Positions 44,233 to 53,282 of a stretch of DNA of 62,556 nucleotides are shown here, piece after piece (positions within the stretch are counted from its first letter, which is position 1; every line of letters starts with the position of its first letter). The DNA is from Bacilli bacterium (GTDB taxonomy: Bacteria > Bacillota_I > Bacilli_A > RF39 > UBA660), in the NCBI GenBank assembly GCA_017428485.1, contig JAFRQT010000038.1, positions 1 through 62,556 of the forward strand, given 5' to 3'. The notes beneath the pieces are model-generated. The model did not search any database. It was not told where the DNA came from and saw only the letters and a list, made by a program, of their open reading frames with translations. The translations under genes were made by a program, and so were the position numbers.

Positions 44233-45672
44233 ATGAATAAGACTTTTGATGAATTAATTGCTCTTTTAAAAGAATATAACCCTGAAGAAGTAGAAAAAGT
44301 TACAAATGCATACAATTATGCTAAAGAGATGCACAAAGGCCAATATAGAGAAAGTGGTGAGGAATATATAACACATCCAGTGAATGTAGCATATATTCTT
44401 GCTGAAATGCATGCAGATGGAGACACAATTTGTGCAGGGCTTTTACATGACACTATTGAAGATACTCCTGCTACTAAAGAAGATATTGCACATTTTTTTA
44501 ATCAAAATGTTGCAAATTTAGTAGATGGAGTAACTAAAATATCTAAACTAAACTTTTCTTCAAAAAAAGATGAAGCAAGCGCAAATACAAGAAAAATTAT
44601 TGTTGGAATAACTACTGATGTTAGAATAATTATTATTAAACTTGCAGATAGACTTCATAATATGAGAACAATTGAATATAAAAAATCATTCAAACAAAAA
44701 GAAAATGCCTTAGAAACAATGGAAATATTTGTACCACTTGCTTATTACATCGGAGCATATAGAATAAAAAGTGAACTTGAAGATATTTCTCTTAAATGTT
44801 TACTTCCAGATGTTTATCAATCAATTAAAGATAAAAAAGAGAAAATAGAATCAGACTCAAATGAAATGTTAAAAGAAATGTTACAAAAAATACAAAGAAT
44901 TCTATTAGATAAAAATATTCCAAATTACATTAAAATTAGAACAAAAAATATATATGGTATTTATAAAAAAATAAGTGAGGGTTGTAGAATATATGATATT
45001 CATGATTTACTTGCATTAAAAATTATGGTGGATGATATTGATAAATGCTATCAAACACTTAGATATGTTCATGAACTATATCATCCAGTTAATGAAAAAT
45101 TTAAAGATTATATTTGTAATCCAAAGACAAATATGTATAGAAGCTTACATACAACAGTATTTAGTCCAGAAGGAAGACTTGTTCAAGCTCAAATAAGAAC
45201 ACATGATATGGATAAAGTTGCTTCCTTTGGTTTAGCAACATATTGGGATATTAAAAAAGGTGAAGCTAGATATACAATGCAAAAAGATTTAAAGAATAAA
45301 TATCAATTCTTTAAATCATTAATTGAAATAAATAAAATGTTTGGTGATAATGAAGAATTTGTACGTCAAGTGAAATCTGAATTATTCTCAGATAAAATAT
45401 ACGTATATACAATGGGAGGACAAACAATTGAACTTCCAAAAGGATCGACAATAGTTGACTTTGCATATAGGATTGATAGTGAACTTGGTAATACTTTAGT
45501 TGGTGCTTTTGTTAATGATAAATATGTAGATGTAAACTATGAATTAAAGAATAAAGATAGAGTAAAAGTATTAACAGATGATTTATCATATGGACCAAGA
45601 GAAGATTGGTTAAATGTTGCTAAAACAACATATGCAAGAAGAATGATAAGAGAGTTTAATAGAAAAATTTGA
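44233..45672 (+). CDS. Short Rel/SpoT-family protein (HD-synthetase-TGS)
   Basis: 479 residues from ATG 44233, after AGGAGGTATTT; the frame above it runs through the terminator. HD hydrolase domain is intact (LLHDTIEDT, His72/Asp73; IIKLADRLHNMRT). The synthetase domain keeps RTKNIYGIYKK and YRSLHTT, but the catalytic Glu of ExQIRT is Gln318 (VQAQIRT), and the following H/E/H residues are D, S and Y. A TGS domain (about 390-455) ends the protein; the helical, zinc-finger and ACT domains are absent. Prediction: (p)ppGpp hydrolase with weak or no synthesis. Confidence 0.88.
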   Translation: MNKTFDELIALLKEYNPEEVEKVTNAYNYAKEMHKGQYRESGEEYITHPVNVAYILAEMHADGDTICAGLLHDTIEDTPATKEDIAHFFNQNVANLVDGVTKISKLNFSSKKDEASANTRKIIVGITTDVRIIIIKLADRLHNMRTIEYKKSFKQKENALETMEIFVPLAYYIGAYRIKSELEDISLKCLLPDVYQSIKDKKEKIESDSNEMLKEMLQKIQRILLDKNIPNYIKIRTKNIYGIYKKISEGCRIYDIHDLLALKIMVDDIDKCYQTLRYVHELYHPVNEKFKDYICNPKTNMYRSLHTTVFSPEGRLVQAQIRTHDMDKVASFGLATYWDIKKGEARYTMQKDLKNKYQFFKSLIEINKMFGDNEEFVRQVKSELFSDKIYVYTMGGQTIELPKGSTIVDFAYRIDSELGNTLVGAFVNDKYVDVNYELKNKDRVKVLTDDLSYGPREDWLNVAKTTYARRMIREFNRKI

Positions 45673-45724
45673 AATTAAAAAAATAATAAATATAAATAGA
45701 GTAAAGTTGTACTTTGACAATATC

Positions 45725-45753
45725 TGGACTTTTAACCCATTTTGTGGTATAAT
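45725..45753 (+). promoter_or_regulatory. Promoter of the 111-residue membrane protein
   Basis: TGGACT (45725-45730), 17-base spacer, extended TGG-TATAAT (45748-45753). Confidence 0.6.
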
Positions 45754-45777
45754 ATGTGCCAAGTGAAGGGGGATATT

Positions 45778-46113
45778 ATGGAAAGAAAAGAATATGATAT
45801 TTTAAGTATTGAAAAAGAAAATAATAAAAAGAAAAAAAGAGAAGCAATAGCAAAAATGTCTCTTGTTATAGGACTTGCTAGTATTCTTACTACAGCAGTT
45901 GGACTTTTAAATTATCAAGGTATTGCTACTATATTAAAATCTAAAAATCCATTAATGTGGGATTATTTATATTATTTATTACCATATGATATTGTTACAG
46001 GATTATTAGATTCTATATTAATAAAAGATGCAATTGAAAAAGGAAAAGAAATAAAAGATATCAATAGAAAAAATGAAGTTATTCAAGCAATTCAAAGAAA
46101 AAGAACAAAATAA
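45778..46113 (+). CDS. Small membrane protein, 111 residues
   Basis: ATG at 45778 after GAAGGGGGATATT; twelve in-frame codons upstream include the promoter and were rejected. Charged N-terminus (ERKEYDILSIEKENNKKKKR), two hydrophobic segments (about 28-50 and 57-80) and a charged C-terminal tail. No family recognised. Confidence 0.7.
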   Translation: MERKEYDILSIEKENNKKKKREAIAKMSLVIGLASILTTAVGLLNYQGIATILKSKNPLMWDYLYYLLPYDIVTGLLDSILIKDAIEKGKEIKDINRKNEVIQAIQRKRTK

Positions 46114-46123
46114 AGGAATAATT

Positions 46124-46576
46124 ATGAAAGATTATGAGCAAATAAATGATAATTGTATAATGTTATGGAGGGAAAAATACAATATAAAAAAATAAAAATA
46201 TACTTAAGTAAGTGCATATATTTTTAATGATAAAAATGAATTATTAATTGTTAAAAATGAAACTGCTTGGACTATTCCAGGAGGACATCCAAAAAAGGGT
46301 GAAACAAAACTTCAAACATTAAAAAGAGAAGTAATGGAAGAAGCATGTATTAAACTTAAAGATATTAAATATCTAGGAGCAGTAGAAGTAATAGAAAATA
46401 ATGAAAAATATTATCAATTAAGATATACTGCTCATATAAAAGAAATATTGCCTTTTGATACAGAGTGGGAAGTTACAGAAAGAAAATTTGTTAAATTAGA
46501 TAACTTAATTAAATATATTAAATGGTCAAATGGAATAACATTTAAAGCTCAAATCGAATCAACTAAAAAAGTATAG
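46124..46576 (+). pseudogene. Nudix hydrolase with two in-frame stops
   Basis: One frame from ATG 46124 encodes a short helical N-terminus, then TAA at 46193 and TAA at 46205, then a full Nudix domain VSAYIFNDKNELLIVKNE, TIPGGHPKKGETKLQTLKRE, VMEEA. The Nudix box is complete, but there is no usable start codon between the second stop and the box. The ATG at 46334 lies inside the box. Probably inactive unless it starts at a rare codon. Substrate unknown. Confidence 0.75.
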
Positions 46577-46581
46577 AATAT

Positions 46582-46610
46582 AAAAAACAAGTAAAATTAC
46601 TTGTTTTTTT
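46582..46610. terminator. Bidirectional terminator
   Basis: AAAAAACAAGTAA/TTACTTGTTTTTT stem between the Nudix remnant and the convergent HTH gene. Confidence 0.85.
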
Positions 46611-46869
46611 CATCCTTTATTTTTTCAATCTTAATTGTATAACCAATAGGTCCCAATATTTCAAGTAGATTCTTAATCGAAGTAGAGTGCATACCACTTT
46701 CAATTCTTGCAATTTTAACTCTATTAACTTTAGAATATATTGATAATAATTCTTGTGTTAAATTGTTTTCTTTTCTAAAGTGTACAAACTCTTTAATAAA
46801 TTCTTTTTCTAATTCTTCAGGTGTCTTTTTAACTTCAATGTAATTTACATATTCATTCATCTTTTTCAT
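46597..46869 (-). CDS. XRE-family HTH regulator
   Basis: 90 residues. The helix-turn-helix reads RKENNLTQELLSIYSKVNRVKIARIESGM at about 33-61 in shape, preceded by a charged helix with TPEELEKEFIKEF. Size and layout are like HigA/MqsA-type antitoxins, but no toxin gene is next to it. A consensus promoter with a 15-base dyad at the -10 suggests autoregulation. Confidence 0.85.
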   Translation of the reverse strand: MKKMNEYVNYIEVKKTPEELEKEFIKEFVHFRKENNLTQELLSIYSKVNRVKIARIESGMHSTSIKNLLEILGPIGYTIKIEKIKDEKNK

Positions 46870-46887
46870 AATTTGTCCCTCTTTACA

Positions 46888-46902
46888 AATAACGCCGTTA
46901 TT
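46888..46902. promoter_or_regulatory. 15-base operator dyad of the HTH gene
   Basis: AATAACG-C-CGTTATT, overlapping the -10 box of the - strand promoter. Confidence 0.6.
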
Positions 46903-46928
46903 ATATCACATTTGATACAAAGTGTCAA
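46900..46928 (-). promoter_or_regulatory. Consensus promoter of the HTH gene
   Basis: On the - strand TTGACA (46928-46923), 17-base spacer, TATAAT (46905-46900). Confidence 0.85.
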
Positions 46929-46993
46929 TCAAAATATTTAATTAATTATTTTGTTATGCTAGAATGAGAATAGACAAAGAGGAGAGATGAAAG

Positions 46994-48691
46994 ATGAAAG
47001 TAAATCCTAATCAAAGTAAGTACAACTATATGTTAGAAAACAGTATGAATCATATGAATAATATTGCTTTAACGTATGGTAACAAAAAGATATCATATGA
47101 GGAAATGTTTGAATCTATAAATAGATATGCTAAACTATTATATTCCAAAGGCGTAAGAAAAGGCGATCTAATTGGTATTTGTACATTAAATACCCCGGAG
47201 GCGGTATATTTAATATATGCTTTAAATAAAATAGGCGCAGTTGCGATCGGATACAATTTTTTCGATAATAAAGAAAGAATTAAAAATGATGTTGAATTAA
47301 CTGGTCCAAAAATGATTATTACAACAGATTATTCCTATAGTAGTTTTAAAGATTTAGAAAAATCTTTAAATATTTCTACTATTACATATTCTCCATTTGA
47401 TTATAATAACCTTTTAACTAAATTTGGGTATAATTTAATGTTATTAAAAAAAGGACAATATATTTTTGACAAAGAGAAAAAATTGAAACACCTATTAAAA
47501 AATGATTTTTCAAATGTTGCTGTTCCAATTAATCAAAGTTATGGAGAGGAATTAAGTGACATAATATTTACTGGTGGGTCAACTGGAGTCCATAAAGGCG
47601 TTGACTTAAATGATGTTGGATTAAATTCTGAAATTGAGGGAATGAAACAGCTGTATGATGAAAATTTTTTTGATGAAAAAATATATTTAGGGCAAATACC
47701 ATTTGGACACATGGCTTTTGGAAGATCTATATTACATGCTGCACTAACTAACAATATGACTTATGCATTAACTCTTAAAGCAATGCCTAAAGATTTTTAT
47801 GATGAGTTAGTTAGGACTAAAGCGCATGGAGCATCTGGTGGGCCACCTCATTGGACTTCTTTAATTGAAATGAAGAATGGAATATATGTTCCAAAAAGTA
47901 ATCTTAAACCGAATTCCTTAAATAATTTACAAGTTGCATTTTCTGGTGGCGAAGCAAAGAAAGAAGCAACTGAAAAAGCAATCAATGATGCGTTGTTATT
48001 TTGTGGTAGTAAAACCAAACTAGGCGATGGTTTGGGTGCAACTGAAACATGGGGATCAAATATATTAAATACAGGAAATTATTTTAAAGAGGGAGCACTT
48101 GGTGTTCCACTACCAAATTTAAAAATTAAATTAATTAATCCTGAAACTGGAAAACAAGTAGCCAATGGAGAAAAAGGTCTTCTATATTTATCAGGACCTT
48201 CAATTATGATGGGATATCATAACAATTTAAAAGAAACTGATAAAGTTATTTCATATGATGAAAATGGAATAAGATGGTTAAATTTGGGTGATTATTTATC
48301 TAATGATTCTGATGGATTTTATAGATATGTTGGAAGACAAAAGAGAAATTTTGTATGCGGATGTGACAATATATATCCTGAACAAATCGAAGAACTATTG
48401 CAAACTTTTCCGGAAGTAAGGGAAGCAGTTGTTACTCCAATTTCAGATGATTTATTACAATTCGTTCCTATTTACCATATTTCATTATACTCTGATCAAA
48501 TAAATTATGAAGAGTTCGAGAAAAAAATGAAAAAAGCAATCGAAAATAAAATTTGTGCAAGTGCACTTCCTATGAAAATCGAATATTTCACTGAGCCTCT
48601 AGTGAGAATGATGAATGCCAAAATTGATATTGAATACTATAAGAAAAGAGATGTTAATTTAAAAGAGAAAGTTTTAGAATTAAAAAAATAA
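46994..48691 (+). CDS. AMP-forming acyl/aryl acid ligase
   Basis: 565 residues of the adenylate-forming superfamily. P-loop IIFTGGSTGVHKGV, GDGLGATETWG (A5), LNLGDYLSNDSDGFYRYVGR (A7-A8) and MMNAKIDIEYY with the catalytic Lys of A10 (Gly replaced by Asn). It activates a carboxylic acid with ATP and passes it to CoA or a carrier; the substrate cannot be read. Start follows GAGGAG. It stands alone, without carrier protein or synthase neighbours. Confidence 0.88.
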   Translation: MKVNPNQSKYNYMLENSMNHMNNIALTYGNKKISYEEMFESINRYAKLLYSKGVRKGDLIGICTLNTPEAVYLIYALNKIGAVAIGYNFFDNKERIKNDVELTGPKMIITTDYSYSSFKDLEKSLNISTITYSPFDYNNLLTKFGYNLMLLKKGQYIFDKEKKLKHLLKNDFSNVAVPINQSYGEELSDIIFTGGSTGVHKGVDLNDVGLNSEIEGMKQLYDENFFDEKIYLGQIPFGHMAFGRSILHAALTNNMTYALTLKAMPKDFYDELVRTKAHGASGGPPHWTSLIEMKNGIYVPKSNLKPNSLNNLQVAFSGGEAKKEATEKAINDALLFCGSKTKLGDGLGATETWGSNILNTGNYFKEGALGVPLPNLKIKLINPETGKQVANGEKGLLYLSGPSIMMGYHNNLKETDKVISYDENGIRWLNLGDYLSNDSDGFYRYVGRQKRNFVCGCDNIYPEQIEELLQTFPEVREAVVTPISDDLLQFVPIYHISLYSDQINYEEFEKKMKKAIENKICASALPMKIEYFTEPLVRMMNAKIDIEYYKKRDVNLKEKVLELKK

Positions 48692-48764
48692 CTTTGATTT
48701 TTGAATGAAAAATATTATAAAATGTGATATAATTAATTAAGTATAATAAATTGAGGTGTAATAT

Positions 48765-50576
48765 ATGGGATTGGGTTTTTATTTATCTGTTGCTATGCTT
48801 CCTGTTATGATTATTTTAACCGTAATATTTATGTTGAAAAAGAAAGTTGTCAATGTTGAAACCAATATCTATCGCTATATTTTGATTACTTCAATTATAA
48901 TGACAACCTTAGAAATTGTATCTGCCATTTTATATCAAAGCTATTTTGAAACATTTATATACAATATTGTTGCTAAATTTGTTCTTGTTAGTTATATTGC
49001 TGCAAACTATTTGTTTTGTAAATATTTAATGTCTATATGTAATAGGCCACAGTCTAGGCTTAAACTATTACTTGTGTCTACAATAGTTTTATTGATTATA
49101 ACAATTTTCTCATCGACAAAATATGTCGTAACGAATGGTTCTGTAGCTCCAAGTGGTATACCGGTTATATTAACGTTTGGTTATGCAATTGTCTTGGGCG
49201 CTTATCAATTAGTACTCGCTATAATTAATAGAAAAACCATTGTATCAAAAAAATTTACACCTTTTTATATTTTCCTAGCATTTGGTGCAATTAATTCATT
49301 AATTATTTATTTATATCCAACATCATTTATGGTCGGATATATTTGGTGTTTAACTATAATAGTTATGAATTTTACTATTGAAAACCCTGATGTTAAAATG
49401 ATAGATATGCTTAATATTGCTAAAGATCAAGCAGAGAAAGCTAATAATGCTAAATCTGAATTCTTAAGTAGTATGTCTCATGAAATAAGAACACCATTAA
49501 ATGCTATAGTTGGTTTTAGTAATGGCCTTGTTGATAATGATAAATTAGATAGTGAATCTAAGGAAGATGTTAAAAATATTATTATGGCAAGTGATGCACT
49601 CTTAGAACTTGTTAATGGAATATTAGATATTTCTAAGATTGAAGCAGGTAAGTTAGAAATAATAGATACTTATTATAGTTTCCCTAAAATATTCGATGAA
49701 TTAGTTTTATTAACTAAAGCAAGGTTAGGGGAAAAGCCTCTTGAATTTAATTATACTTATGATAAGAGTATTCCTGAATATTTATATGGTGATGCTACTC
49801 GTGTTAAGCAAGTTATTCTTAATTTATTAACTAATTCTGTTAAATATACTAATACTGGATTTGTAAATTTTAGAATTAATTCAATTATTAAAGGAGATGT
49901 TATTAGATTAATAATATCTGTTGAAGATTCTGGTATTGGAATTAAGAAAGAAAATATTGATAAATTATTTGGTAGATTTGAACGTCTTGGTGTTGAAAAA
50001 GATACTACTGTTGAAGGTACTGGTTTAGGGCTTGCAATAACTAAAAAACTTGTTGAAATGATGGGTGGTAAGATAGTAGTACAAAGTGTTTATGGAAAAG
50101 GAAGTTTATTTACTATTTCACTTGATCAGAAGATAGTTAGTGGAAGTGAACTTGAAAAGTTAAAGAAAGAAGAAAGTTCTAAAGAAGAGGGACCATCATT
50201 ATTTGAGGCTATTAATAAAAAAGTACTTGTTGTTGATGATAATAATCTTAACTTAAAAGTTGCTAAGAGATTACTTGATCCATATAAATGTGATATTGAA
50301 TGTGTAGGTTCTGGATTTGAATGTATTGAAAGAATTGTTAGTGGAGAAAAATATGATTTAATATTACTTGATGATATGATGCCTAAAATGAGCGGAAAAG
50401 AAACTTTTGATAAGTTAAAAGAAATTCCAGAATTTAGTATTCCAGTAGTAGCATTAACTGCTAATGCTATAAGTGGTATGAAAGAAGAATATTTGAAATA
50501 TGGATTTAATGATTATTTAAGTAAACCAATAGAAAAAGATGAATTAAATAGAGTAATGAAGAAGTATTTAAAATAA
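48765..50576 (+). CDS. Hybrid sensor histidine kinase
   Basis: 603 residues. About seven hydrophobic helices (1-205) form a membrane sensor, followed by HisKA with [13 protein letters not shown] (His239), a HATPase domain (N box [11 protein letters not shown] boxes EDSGIGI and GTGLGLAI) and a C-terminal receiver ([34 protein letters not shown]). The layout implies a multi-step phosphorelay, probably to the Hpt protein encoded next. Ligand unknown. Start follows TTGAGGTGTAAT. Confidence 0.94.
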   Translation: MGLGFYLSVAMLPVMIILTVIFMLKKKVVNVETNIYRYILITSIIMTTLEIVSAILYQSYFETFIYNIVAKFVLVSYIAANYLFCKYLMSICNRPQSRLKLLLVSTIVLLIITIFSSTKYVVTNGSVAPSGIPVILTFGYAIVLGAYQLVLAIINRKTIVSKKFTPFYIFLAFGAINSLIIYLYPTSFMVGYIWCLTIIVMNFTIENPDVKMIDMLNIAKDQAEKANNAKSEFLSSMSHEIRTPLNAIVGFSNGLVDNDKLDSESKEDVKNIIMASDALLELVNGILDISKIEAGKLEIIDTYYSFPKIFDELVLLTKARLGEKPLEFNYTYDKSIPEYLYGDATRVKQVILNLLTNSVKYTNTGFVNFRINSIIKGDVIRLIISVEDSGIGIKKENIDKLFGRFERLGVEKDTTVEGTGLGLAITKKLVEMMGGKIVVQSVYGKGSLFTISLDQKIVSGSELEKLKKEESSKEEGPSLFEAINKKVLVVDDNNLNLKVAKRLLDPYKCDIECVGSGFECIERIVSGEKYDLILLDDMMPKMSGKETFDKLKEIPEFSIPVVALTANAISGMKEEYLKYGFNDYLSKPIEKDELNRVMKKYLK

Positions 50577-50587
50577 TACTTCTTTTG
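50560..50587 (+). terminator. Hairpin terminator at the end of the kinase gene
   Basis: AGAAGTATT/AATACTTCT stem overlapping the stop, then a short T run. Confidence 0.65.
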
Positions 50588-50612
50588 TATTAAAATTGAT
50601 ACAATTATTGTT

Positions 50613-50640
50613 TTGAGATAATGATAAATTATGTTATAAT
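50613..50640 (+). promoter_or_regulatory. Promoter of the Hpt-receiver gene
   Basis: TTGAGA (50613-50618), 16-base spacer, extended TGT-TATAAT (50635-50640). Confidence 0.65.
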
Positions 50641-50661
50641 GTTTTTAGAGTAGGTGATAAT

Positions 50662-51435
50662 ATGAAAGATGTTAATTATTTAGTTAGTAATGGGGTTAAT
50701 GTTGAAAAGAGTTTGGAACTTTTTGGAGACATGGAAATGTATGATGCAACTCTAAATGATTTTGTTGAAGATGTTGAAAAAAGACTTGATAGTTTAAAGA
50801 AATTTAGAGAAATAGGTGATATGCCTAATTATGCTATTGAAGTACATGCTTTAAAAAGTGATGCAAGATATTTAGGATTTGTAACACTTGCAGATCTTGC
50901 ATATCAATTTGAACTTAAAAGTAAAGCTAATGATATTATGTATGTTTATGATAATTATAAGACGTTACTTACTGAAGCAAATAGATGTGCAAACATTGCT
51001 CGTACATACTTAGGAAAAGAAGTAAAACAAGATTTAGTTAGTGAAATGATTGGTGAAAAAGGAGAAGCTATTTTAGTGGTAGATGACTCTAATTTAGTGG
51101 CTAATTTCATTAAGAAAATATTTGATAATAAATATGAAGTGTATATTGCTAATGACGGAGCTCGCGCTATTGAACTAGTTAGTGGAGAAAATGCATCTAA
51201 AATAAAGGGTATGTTACTTGATTTAAATATGCCTAATGTTAATGGATTTGAAGTATTAGAATATTTTAAAAATAATAATTTATTTGTTAAAATACCTGTT
51301 TCAATAATCACTGGTAATGATACAAGAGATCAAGTAGAAGAAGCATTTAAATATCCAATAGTTGATTTACTTTCAAAACCATTTAATGAAAGAGATATAA
51401 AAAGAATAGTTGAAAAAACAATTCAAAATTTCTAA
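50662..51435 (+). CDS. Hpt-receiver phosphotransfer protein
   Basis: 257 residues. Residues 1-120 are an Hpt four-helix domain with the phospho-His in VHALKSDARYLGF (His62). Residues 135-257 are a receiver: ILVVDDSNLV, MLLDLNMPNVNG, SIITGNDT, LLSKPF. There is no DNA-binding or enzyme output domain, so it is probably an intermediate that takes phosphate from the hybrid kinase upstream. The final target is not evident in the window. Confidence 0.92.
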   Translation: MKDVNYLVSNGVNVEKSLELFGDMEMYDATLNDFVEDVEKRLDSLKKFREIGDMPNYAIEVHALKSDARYLGFVTLADLAYQFELKSKANDIMYVYDNYKTLLTEANRCANIARTYLGKEVKQDLVSEMIGEKGEAILVVDDSNLVANFIKKIFDNKYEVYIANDGARAIELVSGENASKIKGMLLDLNMPNVNGFEVLEYFKNNNLFVKIPVSIITGNDTRDQVEEAFKYPIVDLLSKPFNERDIKRIVEKTIQNF

Positions 51436-51459
51436 GATCAGAACTTCTGATCTTTTTTT
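51434..51459 (+). terminator. Intrinsic terminator of the Hpt-receiver gene
   Basis: AAGATCAG/CTGATCTT stem followed by seven T. Confidence 0.85.
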
Positions 51460-51506
51460 ATGAATAATTTTATTTCTTGTTAATATAATATGGTAGAGGT
51501 GAAGAT

Positions 51507-51998
51507 ATGATAAATAGACAAAATCTTTGGTTTTTAACGTTGTTTTCTATAATATTAATTTTAGGAGTATATTATATTACTTTACCAAGTGATATATTTA
51601 GTAAAAGTGCAGTGGAAAATGTTAGTAAAAATGTAGATGTTGTGGTTTCTGAAAATGATAAATTAGTTGCATTAAGAGTTGAAAGAGATGAAAAAATTAG
51701 TACTACAATGAGTGAACTTCAAGAAAAGATAACATCACCTTCATCAAGTACTGAAGATAAAAATGCTGCTTTTGAGGAATTACAAATATTAAATCTTGCC
51801 AAAGGAAAAGAAAAATATCTTGAAGATAAAATCTATAATAATTTTAAAATTAAATCATTTGTAGAAATAGATAATAAAAACATTAAGGTTACAATTTCAT
51901 CTTCCGAACATAATAGTAAACTTGCAAATAGTATTATGAGAAGTGTACAGGATGAGTATAATGAGAAAATGAATATAGTAATTAAATTTGAATCATAG
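51507..51998 (+). CDS. SpoIIIAH-like sporulation protein
   Basis: 163 residues. The start RQNLWFLTLFSIILILGVYYIT closely matches the N-terminal anchor of SpoIIIAH, followed by a shortened linker and a C-terminal ring-building domain (EDKNAAFEELQILNLAKGKE, IKVTISSSEHNSKLANSIM). In sporulating Bacillota this protein spans the mother-cell membrane and binds forespore SpoIIQ, forming the channel between the cells. Here it is not with the other spoIIIA genes but directly before gerE and gerM. RBS AGAGGTGAAG. Confidence 0.88.
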   Translation: MINRQNLWFLTLFSIILILGVYYITLPSDIFSKSAVENVSKNVDVVVSENDKLVALRVERDEKISTTMSELQEKITSPSSSTEDKNAAFEELQILNLAKGKEKYLEDKIYNNFKIKSFVEIDNKNIKVTISSSEHNSKLANSIMRSVQDEYNEKMNIVIKFES

Positions 51999-52052
51999 GC
52001 CAAAGTACTAACATAATTGTTTTAATATCATAAACTATTTTAGGAGTGGTTT

Positions 52053-52259
52053 ATGACAGGAAATATATTAACTAAAAGAGAAAAAGATGTATTTGAACTT
52101 TTAATTTTAAATAAAAGTACTAAGGATATAGCAAAAGCTTTAAATATAAGTGAAAAAACAGTGCGTAATCATGTATCAAACACAATGCAAAAACTAGGAT
52201 GTACCTCACGTGCTAGTGCTGTTATTGAACTTATTAAATTGGGAGAAATATCAATATAA
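52053..52259 (+). CDS. gerE: GerE-type LuxR-family regulator
   Basis: 68 residues, just a LuxR-type HTH. LTKREKDVFELLILNKSTKD and ISEKTVRNHVSNTMQKLG, then AVIELIKLGEISI, follow Bacillus GerE (74 residues, recalled) almost position by position. GerE is the last mother-cell regulator of spore coat genes under sigma-K. Start follows AGGAGTGGTTT. A CATAAACTA box at 52029 with an AC 16 bases earlier resembles a sigma-K promoter but lies very close to the start. Confidence 0.9.
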   Translation: MTGNILTKREKDVFELLILNKSTKDIAKALNISEKTVRNHVSNTMQKLGCTSRASAVIELIKLGEISI

Positions 52260-52283
52260 AAATGGCTAAATTAGTCATTTTTA
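52258..52283 (+). terminator. Terminator of gerE
   Basis: AAATGGCTA/TAGTCATTT stem (one G-T pair) then T-rich tail. Confidence 0.7.
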
Positions 52284-52307
52284 TTCTATATAAACATATT
52301 ATTTAAT

Positions 52308-53237
52308 ATGAAAATTATTAAGAAATATATTGTTAATAAATTAGTTGTTTATTCTTTAATACTTGTTTTAATTGTATTGTTCTCTGCTGTTCCAACAAAT
52401 AATAAGAATTTTAATGTTGAAATAAATGAAGATGAGAATAATTATGAAGAAAATGTTGTATATTTATTAGATGATGATAATTATGTATCAAGAGTTATTT
52501 CTTATTTCGATAATAACGGAATTAAAGATGAAATTAAATCTAAAATTGATATTTTAATTAATGGAGATTCATCATTAAAATCATTCTATTCTTTAATTCC
52601 TAAGGGTACTATTTTAAAAAATATTAAAGTAGATAAAGATACTGTATATTTAGATTTTAATAAAGATATATTGAATGTTAATGAATATGTTGAAGAATCT
52701 ATGATAGAAGGAATAATTTATACGTTAACCGAAATTAATGGCATAAATAATGTATATATCATGGTAGATGGAAAACTATTAGAAGAACTTCCTAATTCTA
52801 AAAAGAAATTAGATTATCCTTTAACAAGAAACTATGGAATTAATAAAAAATATGACATTAATAGTTTTAATGATATAGATAAAACTACCATCTTTTTTGC
52901 AAAGTCTAATGATGATCAAGTATATTATGTTCCAGTAACAAAGGTAAGTAATGTAAGTGGCGAAAAAATAGATATAATCATTGAGGAGTTGAAAAGTTCA
53001 GTATATGCACAAGATAATCTAAATAGTTTTATACCAAATAATGTTGAACTTGTTAGCAGTAATGTTGAAGATAATAGGATGAATTTAGTATTTAACAATT
53101 ATATATTTAGTGATAACAATATATTAGAAGAAGTAAAGTTTTTAGTATCTAAATCTATATTTGAAAACTATAATGTTGATGAAATAACATTTAATACTGA
53201 AAAAGATAAAAATATTGATAGAATAAAAAGATATTAA
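52308..53237 (+). CDS. gerM: GerM-like sporulation protein
   Basis: 309 residues. One N-terminal membrane helix (about 10-30) followed by two GerMN domains (about 45-170 and 185-305), including YPLTRNYGINKKYD and repeated strand patterns (KVDKDTVYLDFNKDI and VEDNRMNLVFNNYIF). GerM supports the SpoIIQ-SpoIIIAH complex and spore germination. gerE and gerM are also near neighbours in Bacillus. No ribosome binding site precedes the ATG, which is 24 bases after the gerE terminator. Confidence 0.85.
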   Translation: MKIIKKYIVNKLVVYSLILVLIVLFSAVPTNNKNFNVEINEDENNYEENVVYLLDDDNYVSRVISYFDNNGIKDEIKSKIDILINGDSSLKSFYSLIPKGTILKNIKVDKDTVYLDFNKDILNVNEYVEESMIEGIIYTLTEINGINNVYIMVDGKLLEELPNSKKKLDYPLTRNYGINKKYDINSFNDIDKTTIFFAKSNDDQVYYVPVTKVSNVSGEKIDIIIEELKSSVYAQDNLNSFIPNNVELVSSNVEDNRMNLVFNNYIFSDNNILEEVKFLVSKSIFENYNVDEITFNTEKDKNIDRIKRY

Positions 53238-53282
53238 TTGACTTTAATTGCATATGAAATATATAATTAATCTGGAGTTAAT

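Noticed and set aside
46334..46576. Stand-alone 80-residue protein
   Set aside because: Its ATG is the Met inside the Nudix box (EVMEEA), so it is the tail of the interrupted gene starting at 46124.
52011..52037. Sigma-K-like promoter (AC-16-CATAAACTA) before gerE
   Set aside because: It matches the consensus I recall, but transcription would begin at about the ribosome binding site, leaving almost no leader. Too close to accept without 5' end mapping.
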